Shown one piece after another: positions 36,614-43,357 of a stretch of 43,357 bases of DNA (the stretch's first letter is position 1; every line of letters starts with the position of its first letter). The stretch lies in assembly GCA_017694935.1 (NCBI GenBank), contig JADIME010000002.1, forward strand, positions 1-43,357, written 5' to 3'. The notes beneath the pieces are model-generated. The model did no database searches. It was not told the origin of the DNA and saw nothing but the letters and a program-made list of their open reading frames with translations. Origin of the DNA: Candidatus Merdivivens pullistercoris. GTDB lineage: Bacteria > Bacteroidota > Bacteroidia > Bacteroidales > UBA932. The translations under genes were made by a program, and so were the position numbers.

Positions 36614-38749
36614 ATGAGAAAAACGTTTTTGATATCGTTGCTGTTGCTGTCCGTTCTCCCGTCTTTTGCCCAGAAACGCGTCATGGTGAGCGGTACGGTT
36701 ACCGATTCCGAGGGACTGCCGTTGGAAGGTGTCACGATAGTCGTCAAGAATGACAAGACGGTATACGCGCTTACGGCTTCCGGAGGAGCTTACAGCATAG
36801 AAGCTCCCGAGGATGCGGTACTTGTATTTCAGTTGCTCGGTTATCTTTCATGCGAAGTCGCATTGGAGAGCCGCAAGGATTACGGACGTACGGATGTAGT
36901 CATGGAAGAAGACCTTATGAACCTCGAGGCCGTGGTAGTCACCGGCACGAGGACGCCGAGACTGCTTAAAGACTCTCCCATACTTACAAGGGTGATAACT
37001 TCGGCAGACATAAAGCGCGTGGATGCCTTGGATGTCGGCGATCTGCTTGAGGCCGAACTTCCGGGAATAGAGTTTTCATACGCGATGGACCAGCAGGTTA
37101 CCTTGAACATGCAGGGCTTCGGGGGCAATTCCGTGCTTTTTCTCGTCGATGGAGAACGCATCGCGGGAGAGACTCTGGACAATATAGACTACAGCCGCCT
37201 TAATCTTGACAATGTAGAGAGGGTGGAAATCATCAAGGGCGCGGCTTCCTCGCTTTACGGCTCGAATGCCGTCGGAGGTGTCGTGAATATCATAACATCC
37301 GGTGCCACTGAACCGTGGTCTGTCAATGTCAATGCAAGGTACGGGGCTCATAATGAACGGCGTTACGGAGGCTCCGCCGGTTTCGTTGCCGGGAAATTTA
37401 ACAGTATGACCAATGTCCAGTATACGGCGGTCGATTCATATAAAATGAAAAACGAGGGCGACTACAATGCATTTTACGGAGGTTTCAATTACAGTGTGAA
37501 AGAGAGGTTGCAGTACGAACCCGTGGAAGGCCTGAAATTTACCGCCCGTGCCGGATATTTTTTCCGCGAGCGCGATATGCAGGCCGATACCAAAGACCGT
37601 TACCGCGATTTCAGCGGGGGACTGAAAGGCGAATGGGACATAAATGATGAAAACCGGGTTGAACTCTCGTACAGTTACGACCAGTACGACAAGAGCGATT
37701 ATCTGCTTTTCAATGATTCCGACGTGCGCGATTACAGCAATGTCCAGCATGTCCTGCGCGGGATTTATACATATTCGTTTTTCCCGGGAGGCCACACGCT
37801 GATAGTCGGAGGCGATTATATGAGGGACTACCTGATGTCTTACCAGTTTGAAGGGAACGGCCATTACATTCAGCATACGGCCGACGTGTTCACTCAGATC
37901 GAATGCAATCTCGATGACCGCTGGCATCTTACGGGAGGATTGCGCTTCGATTATTTTTCGCAGAAGAAACTGAGCCATTTTTCTCCGAAACTCAGTCTTA
38001 TGTACCGGATCGGGGGATGGTCTTTCCGCGGCTCTTATTCGGGAGGTTTCAGGGCGCCGACACTCAAAGAGATGTACATGTCATTCGACATGGCGGGCAT
38101 TTTCATGATTTACGGCAATCCGGACCTTGCCCCGGAATCGAGCGAGAACCTTTCGCTTTCCGCCGAATATTCATGGAAATACCTGAATGTCTCCCTGTCG
38201 GGCTTTTACAATTGGGTGGACAATCGCATAACTACCGTATGGAACGACGCCCTTGGGGGAATGCAATACATGAATATGTCGCCGTTGCAGGTGCGCGGGC
38301 TTGATTTTTCTGTCTCTACGAGGCTCCCTTTCGGTCTCGGCGCAAGGCTGTCCTACACATATACGGATGAGGCCATAAGGGCCGGGGAACCGTTGTTGTC
38401 CCAGACACGCCCGCATTCGGCCACTCTGAAGGTGGAGTACGGCAAGTCATGGAAAAATTACGGTTTCAACATTGCCTTGAGCGGCAGGGTGCTTTCGGCT
38501 GTGACGACCGATGTATATACGTCGGCAACTGATTACGAGGACACGGAAACGGTTACCTATCCGGGATATACTATATGGAAACTCGTGTTTTCCCAGGATA
38601 TATGGAGGGGCATAGACCTCAATGTCATAGTCGATAACCTTTTCAATTACGTCCCGGATTATTATTACAGCAGTTCGCCGGCCACTACGGGCATTACGGC
38701 GGCGGTCGGGCTGTCTGTGGATATTGAAAAATTTTTTAAAAAATATTGA
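36614..38749 (+). CDS. hmuR: TonB-dependent haem receptor HmuR
   Basis: A 711-residue outer-membrane receptor. A signal peptide covers 1-19. A carboxypeptidase-regulatory-like domain follows at about 22-105 (VSGTVTDSEGLPLEGVTIVV). The plug covers about 107-235 (VVVTGTRTPR, GGNSVLFLVDGERI, VERVEIIKGAASSLYGSNAVGGVVNII) and a 22-strand barrel ends in Tyr. FRAP at 479-482 and NPDL at 502-505 are the motifs of haem receptors. The segment between them normally carries a haem-ligand His; here it has none but has four Met (EMYMSFDMAGIFM). Operon partner of HmuY and HmuS. Confidence 0.92.
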   Translation: MRKTFLISLLLLSVLPSFAQKRVMVSGTVTDSEGLPLEGVTIVVKNDKTVYALTASGGAYSIEAPEDAVLVFQLLGYLSCEVALESRKDYGRTDVVMEEDLMNLEAVVVTGTRTPRLLKDSPILTRVITSADIKRVDALDVGDLLEAELPGIEFSYAMDQQVTLNMQGFGGNSVLFLVDGERIAGETLDNIDYSRLNLDNVERVEIIKGAASSLYGSNAVGGVVNIITSGATEPWSVNVNARYGAHNERRYGGSAGFVAGKFNSMTNVQYTAVDSYKMKNEGDYNAFYGGFNYSVKERLQYEPVEGLKFTARAGYFFRERDMQADTKDRYRDFSGGLKGEWDINDENRVELSYSYDQYDKSDYLLFNDSDVRDYSNVQHVLRGIYTYSFFPGGHTLIVGGDYMRDYLMSYQFEGNGHYIQHTADVFTQIECNLDDRWHLTGGLRFDYFSQKKLSHFSPKLSLMYRIGGWSFRGSYSGGFRAPTLKEMYMSFDMAGIFMIYGNPDLAPESSENLSLSAEYSWKYLNVSLSGFYNWVDNRITTVWNDALGGMQYMNMSPLQVRGLDFSVSTRLPFGLGARLSYTYTDEAIRAGEPLLSQTRPHSATLKVEYGKSWKNYGFNIALSGRVLSAVTTDVYTSATDYEDTETVTYPGYTIWKLVFSQDIWRGIDLNVIVDNLFNYVPDYYYSSSPATTGITAAVGLSVDIEKFFKKY

Positions 38750-38784
38750 TGTATAGAGATTAACGAAACGAACGGAATTTCACG

Positions 38785-41700
38785 ATGAAAAAGAGGACAA
38801 TCGCATATATGCTCGGTGCAGTCTCCGGGCTGTTGATCCTGTGGGGCCTGTGGGCTTCGTTGTGCAGCCCGACAAAAGTGGCTTTCATGAATTATCAGGC
38901 GATACAGCTCGGGGAAATCGCACGGGCCAATGACAACGGCATGGTAAAATTGTATGAACTGCAACCTTCCGAGGCTTCCCGTGCAGGCCGTTACGACATG
39001 CTGTTCATAAACGGCATGGGACTGCGTATCACGGAAGAGGAGAGGGCGGCCGTGCTGCATGCGGCGGACAAGGGACTTCCGGTCATTTCCACGATGGTGA
39101 CCAATCCTGCCAACGACATAAACACTTTGGATTCGACCGATGCGTCGGCTGTGAAAAGCTATCTTGAAAACGGAGGACCGGACAATTACCGGAACATGCT
39201 TGCATACGTAAGAAAATATATCGACGGCAAACAGGCTTTCGTTTCAGAACCGTCGCCGGCGGAAATATATGAAGTGGAAAATATCTACCGTCCATCCTGT
39301 GAGGGGGAAGGGGAACTCGGCTTCGGAAGCATCGCTGAATATGAGGAATATCTGAAATCCTCCGGGCTTTATAAAGAAAATGCGCCGCGCATCATCGTGA
39401 CCGGGCAGATGGGCGAACCTTCGGAGCTTGTAAAATCCCTGGAAGCCACAGGAAACATGGTGTATCCGATAAGAAGTATCAGGGGCTACCTTATGGATGG
39501 CACCTTGGATTCGATAGCTCCGGACGCAATCATAAACATGGCGCACGGGAGGCTCGGCGATGCCGCCGTGGATTATCTTGAAAAACGGGACATCCCTCTG
39601 TTTTCCCCGTTGAATGTCAATGACCTTGTGGATAACTGGGAGGCCGACGACATGGGAATGAGCGGAGGTTTCATGTCACAGAGCATTGTCACCCCCGAGA
39701 TAGACGGGGCAATCCGTCCGTATGCCCTTTTCGGGCATTATCTTTCAAAAGACGGGTTGCAGTATCTTGCGGCGATTCCAGACCGCCTGCATGATTTCAC
39801 CGAAACCGTGAACAGGTATATTGCATTGAAAACCAAGCCCGAAAGCGAGAAGAAGATAGCCGTGTTCTATTTCAAGGGGCCGGGGCAGAATGCATTGACG
39901 GCAGGAGGGATGGAGGTAGTGCCGTCTTTGTACAATTTCCTTGTGGCCTTGAGAGATGCAGGCTACAATGTGGACGGGCTTCCGTCTTCGCCGGAAGCTT
40001 TGGGCAGTCTTATCGCCAGGCAGGGAGCCGTATTCGGTTCATACGCGCAGGGAGCCTCTTCGCGATTCATGGACGATGGCAATCCTCAGTGGATCGATGC
40101 AGAAAGTTATGCCTCTTGGGTGGAGCAGTCGCTTCCTGCCGGGCTTTATGAATCGGTCACTGCCTCGAACGGGGATTTTCCGGGGCCTTACATGTCCCGT
40201 GACGGGAAACTAGCCCTGGCGTGCATACGATTCGGCAATGTGGTATTGATGCCGCAGCCTGCCGCCGGGGGAGGAGACAATGAGTTTCAGATGGTACACG
40301 GGACACATGCGGCTCCTCCGCACAACTATATAGCCGCATACCTTTATGCGCGTTACGGCTTCGGTGCGGATGCGCTCGTGCATTTCGGTACCCACGGCAG
40401 TCTTGAGTTCACCCCGTCCAAGCAGGTGGCCTTGAGCCGTTTCGACTGGCCAGACAGGCTGGTCGGCACGCTCCCGCATTTTTATCTTTATACCATAGGA
40501 AACGTCGGCGAAGGTGTCATAGCCAAACGCCGTGCATACGCTGGTCTGCAGTCTTATCTTACCGCGCCGTTTACTGAAAGCGGGGTAAGGGGATTGTACA
40601 AGGAACTTGAAAATGCCATTTCGGAGTACTCGGAAGCCGTCGAATCGGGGCGAGAAGCCGACGCGGTGTCATTGAAGATAAAATCCCTTGCGATTGAGAT
40701 GGGGATATGTTCGGATCTCGGACTCGATACCATTCCGGGAAAGCCTTATTCCGCTGATGAAGTGTTGAGGATAGGCAATTTTGCAGAGGAACTCGCTTCT
40801 GAAAAGGTCACAGGCCGCCTGTATGTCCTCGGTGAGGCATACGGGCCGGAATATTTGGTTTCAACCGTTTATGCGATGTGTACGGATCCTGTGGCCTACG
40901 GCCTTTTCGCAATCGACCGTTCCAAAGGCAGGGTTGATGATTCGATACTGAAGGATTTATCCGCTTTCAACCGTCGTTATGCCGTACCGGCCAAGAAAAT
41001 GATCGGCATCCTGCTTTCCGACGGCGGCGCTGTCTCGGATGAACGTGTATGCGGCATGGCCGGCATTTCAATGGCTGAATTGATGGCGGCGCGCAAGGCC
41101 GCCGGTGCGGTGCAGGCTTCGCACGACATGGATTTCGCCCGTGCGGTAACCGGGCTTGAAACGGCTTTGAAAAACGTAAACAGCTATCTTGCTTTGCTGA
41201 AGACTTCTCCGGCGGCTGAGCTTTCGAGTATCCTTGACGCTCTTGACGGCGGATATGTGTCCCCGTCCCCGGGAGGTGATCCTGTCGCCAATCCTAATGT
41301 GCTTCCTACGGGCCGTAACCTGTTTGCCATAAACGCGGAGGCCACGCCTACCAAAGCCGCTTGGGAGAAAGGGGTGAAACTTGCGGAAAATACTATCGCC
41401 CTGTACAGGCAACGGCACAACGACTCTATTCCCCGCAAGGTAAGCTATACATTGTGGAGCAGCGAATTTATCGAAACCGAGGGAGCCACGGTGGCGCAGA
41501 TATTCTATATGCTCGGTGTCGAGCCTGTTTACGATACGTTCGGCAGGGTCGCGGATATAAGGCTCATCCCTTCGGAGCGTCTTGGCCGCCCGCGCATAGA
41601 TGTCGTGGTACAGACGAGCGGACAGTTGAGGGACATTGCGGCTTCACGCCTGTTCCTGATAGACAGGGCGGTCAGGATGGCCGCGGCTGCCAAGGATGAA

Positions 41701-42804
41701 GGTTTTGCCAACAATGTGGCCGAAGGCATACGTGAATCCGAGCGCATTCTGACGGAAAAGGGCATAACCCCTGAACAAGCGCGGAAGATGTCCGCATACA
41801 GGGTATTCGGGGGAGTGAACGGCAATTACGGCACAGGCATACAGGGCATGGTGGAGGCTTCCGGACGTTGGGAATCCGAGGACGAGATAGCCCGTACATA
41901 CATGAACAACATGGGAGCATATTACGGCAGCGAGGACGGCTGGGAAGATTTTGCCCGGTATGCTTTCGAGGCCGCCCTTTCAAGGACGGATGCCGTAGTG
42001 CAGCCGCGCCAGAGCAATACATGGGGAGCATTGAGCCTCGACCATGTATATGAGTTCATGGGAGGACTGAACCTTGCCGTGAGGGAGGTGACAGGCAAAG
42101 ACCCGGATGCCTACCTGAGCGATTACCGCAACCGCAGCCGTGTCAGGATGCAGGAACTTAAAGAAGCAATCGGCGTTGAAAGCCGTACCACCATCTTCAA
42201 TCCTTCGTATGTCGAAGAGAAGTTGAAAGGCGGCGCAGGCGATGCGGATGCAATAGCGGAGACGGTTAAAAATACTTTCGGCTGGAATGTCATGAAGCCT
42301 GACGCGGTGGACGACCGTATCTGGAATGAAATCTACGATGTGTATATCGAGGACAGTTACGGCCTCGGAGTGCGGGAACATTTTGAAAATGTGAATCCGG
42401 CGGCCTTGGAGGAGATGACGGCGGTGATGCTCGAATCTGCCCGTAAAGGTCTTTGGAATGCTTCGGATGCCCAGATTTCGAATCTTGCCGTAACACACAC
42501 GGAGCTGATAGAGAAGTTCGCGCCTTCATGCTCGGGTTTTGTATGTGACAATCAGCAATTGCAGGATTTCATTTCTTCCAATGCAGGCAAGGACAGAGCC
42601 GGCGGTTATAAAGCATCAATCAGGAACATACGTGAAGTTTCCCCAGGCGTGTCGGACGGTACCGTACTGAAAAAAGAAACGACGGAGACCGGGCCGGAAA
42701 ACAGGAAGGCAGTAATAGGCAATGCCCTGATTGCCGTTCTGGTAATAGCGCTTCTTGTCGGCGGAGGCCTTGTGATACGTCATCGCAGAAAATCCGGAAT
42801 TTAA
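38785..42804 (+). CDS. hmuS: HmuS, membrane-anchored CobN/BchH-like chelatase
   Basis: A 1339-residue relative of the CobN and BchH large chelatase subunits. It shows the family core HFGTHGSLEFTPSKQVALS (His533, His537, Glu541), AKKMIGILLSDG-type segments and ANNVAEGIRESERIL. Unlike cytosolic CobN it has an N-terminal membrane helix (about 6-25, after MKKR) and a C-terminal one (about 1310-1330) followed by RHRRKSGI. Both ends therefore face the cytoplasm and the bulk is periplasmic. No ChlI/ChlD-type ATPase is next to it. In hmu operons HmuS is linked to haem use, and work on Bacteroides points to iron removal from haem. Vitamin B12 cobalt insertion is unlikely given the neighbours. Confidence 0.9.
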   Translation: MKKRTIAYMLGAVSGLLILWGLWASLCSPTKVAFMNYQAIQLGEIARANDNGMVKLYELQPSEASRAGRYDMLFINGMGLRITEEERAAVLHAADKGLPVISTMVTNPANDINTLDSTDASAVKSYLENGGPDNYRNMLAYVRKYIDGKQAFVSEPSPAEIYEVENIYRPSCEGEGELGFGSIAEYEEYLKSSGLYKENAPRIIVTGQMGEPSELVKSLEATGNMVYPIRSIRGYLMDGTLDSIAPDAIINMAHGRLGDAAVDYLEKRDIPLFSPLNVNDLVDNWEADDMGMSGGFMSQSIVTPEIDGAIRPYALFGHYLSKDGLQYLAAIPDRLHDFTETVNRYIALKTKPESEKKIAVFYFKGPGQNALTAGGMEVVPSLYNFLVALRDAGYNVDGLPSSPEALGSLIARQGAVFGSYAQGASSRFMDDGNPQWIDAESYASWVEQSLPAGLYESVTASNGDFPGPYMSRDGKLALACIRFGNVVLMPQPAAGGGDNEFQMVHGTHAAPPHNYIAAYLYARYGFGADALVHFGTHGSLEFTPSKQVALSRFDWPDRLVGTLPHFYLYTIGNVGEGVIAKRRAYAGLQSYLTAPFTESGVRGLYKELENAISEYSEAVESGREADAVSLKIKSLAIEMGICSDLGLDTIPGKPYSADEVLRIGNFAEELASEKVTGRLYVLGEAYGPEYLVSTVYAMCTDPVAYGLFAIDRSKGRVDDSILKDLSAFNRRYAVPAKKMIGILLSDGGAVSDERVCGMAGISMAELMAARKAAGAVQASHDMDFARAVTGLETALKNVNSYLALLKTSPAAELSSILDALDGGYVSPSPGGDPVANPNVLPTGRNLFAINAEATPTKAAWEKGVKLAENTIALYRQRHNDSIPRKVSYTLWSSEFIETEGATVAQIFYMLGVEPVYDTFGRVADIRLIPSERLGRPRIDVVVQTSGQLRDIAASRLFLIDRAVRMAAAAKDEGFANNVAEGIRESERILTEKGITPEQARKMSAYRVFGGVNGNYGTGIQGMVEASGRWESEDEIARTYMNNMGAYYGSEDGWEDFARYAFEAALSRTDAVVQPRQSNTWGALSLDHVYEFMGGLNLAVREVTGKDPDAYLSDYRNRSRVRMQELKEAIGVESRTTIFNPSYVEEKLKGGAGDADAIAETVKNTFGWNVMKPDAVDDRIWNEIYDVYIEDSYGLGVREHFENVNPAALEEMTAVMLESARKGLWNASDAQISNLAVTHTELIEKFAPSCSGFVCDNQQLQDFISSNAGKDRAGGYKASIRNIREVSPGVSDGTVLKKETTETGPENRKAVIGNALIAVLVIALLVGGGLVIRHRRKSGI

Positions 42805-42808
42805 TGAT

Positions 42809-43357
42809 ATGCATAGTCTTGTAGTAATATTGATGATTCTTGTCTGTTTTAATTTTATCATAAAGCAGACATGGCACAAGCGGTGGTCCGTGCTGGCTCA
42901 GGCTGCCGTGGCCGGAATATTCACAGGGGCAATATGGCCGCTTGCGGTAAAACAGTCGCGTTCTCAGATAGAGGTGTGGCTTTCCGACCCGCAGCTGATG
43001 TTGGATACGGCAGTCGTAGTCAGTATCGAGGTTATACTCCAGTTGGCGTTTTGCCTGCTGGCTGCCCGTCTCATGACTTCCGGGCGTTTGAAACGGAGTA
43101 CGGTATTCGCTTACAAAGTCTTGCGGTGGTTCCCCGGAGTGCTGATATTCGCTGTCCTGTTCAGCCTTACGGTATTTATTATATTTTCTTTCCCGGGTGT
43201 GCCTTTCCCGGTGGTTTCATGGGGAACCGGTGCCGCCGTGTCCGTGATAATCATAGCCGGGGCCTGGGGACTGAAAAAGCTTTTCCCGGACAAGGAGACG
43301 AGGCTCGAACTGTTTTTCCTTTCCAATGTCACCGTCGCCATTGTTTCGGTCATAGCC
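42809..43357 (+). CDS. hmuT: HmuT-like membrane protein (cut by window edge)
   Basis: An open frame from ATG 42809 to the right edge, 183 codons without a stop. It starts MHSLVVILMILVCFNFIIKQ and shows at least five hydrophobic segments (about 2-17, 28-42, 67-85, 105-125, 132-150). It starts 4 bases after the hmuS stop and takes the place of hmuT in hmuYRSTUV, an inner-membrane protein of unknown function. ExbB-like genes may follow outside the window. The call rests on position and membrane character; I see no catalytic motif. Confidence 0.7.
   Translation, partial: MHSLVVILMILVCFNFIIKQTWHKRWSVLAQAAVAGIFTGAIWPLAVKQSRSQIEVWLSDPQLMLDTAVVVSIEVILQLAFCLLAARLMTSGRLKRSTVFAYKVLRWFPGVLIFAVLFSLTVFIIFSFPGVPFPVVSWGTGAAVSVIIIAGAWGLKKLFPDKETRLELFFLSNVTVAIVSVIA

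Overview
The window (43,357 bp, moderately GC-rich) comes from the chromosome of a Bacteroidota bacterium, most likely order Bacteroidales. Promoters are of the TTG-N20-TAnnTTTG type, and Shine-Dalgarno sequences are nearly absent. Lipoproteins are of the Bacteroidales kind (BACON-like, DUF4988/PL29-type, calycin-like, HmuY). The window also has a V-type ATPase operon containing DUF2764 and an hmu haem-uptake operon. I cannot name the genus from sequence alone.

Layout. (1) 1-1416 is accessory: the end of a CRISPR array with 48-bp repeats and 30-bp spacers (type II-C-like; no cas gene in the window), two candidate small structured RNAs, a small DUF5053-like gene and a gene decayed by frameshifts. 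(2) 1393-12467, minus strand: a V-ATPase operon in the order E, DUF2764, A, B, D, I, K. A secreted GH29-GH3 fusion glycosidase follows with one base between genes. (3) 12583-23704, plus strand, divergent from the ATPase: a purine operon purE-purL-purC::purF-purM-purN-purH-purD. purC and purF are one reading frame. (4) 23738-30150: mixed genes, namely an exported flavodoxin, folD, a flavin reductase-like protein, a PfkB sugar kinase, a DUF4988/collagen-like lipoprotein, a HAD hydrolase and a BACON-like lipoprotein. (5) 30740-35222: pstSCAB-phoU. (6) 35436 to the right edge: a calycin-like lipoprotein, hmuY, hmuR, hmuS and the start of hmuT.

How the genes fit together. The purine genes supply most steps from PRPP to IMP; purB is absent and purK is not seen. 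FolD makes the 10-formyl-THF used by PurN and PurH. The ATPase K subunit keeps residues of the sodium-binding site, so a sodium pump is likely. The pst genes form a high-affinity phosphate importer with its PhoU regulator. The hmu genes would capture haem at the surface (HmuY), import it (HmuR) and process it in the periplasm with a membrane-anchored CobN-like protein (HmuS).

Most unusual items: the PurC-PurF fusion, whose PurF catalytic cysteine is buried inside the chain; a repeat family in two intergenic regions (three copies) with a conserved head and body but a re-invented terminal hairpin, forming a terminator-plus-promoter cassette; promoter sequences inside every CRISPR repeat; a PstS-like fragment in the periplasmic loop of PstC; the GH29-GH3 fusion tied to the ATPase operon; and an HmuR that lacks the usual haem-ligand histidine between FRAP and NPDL.
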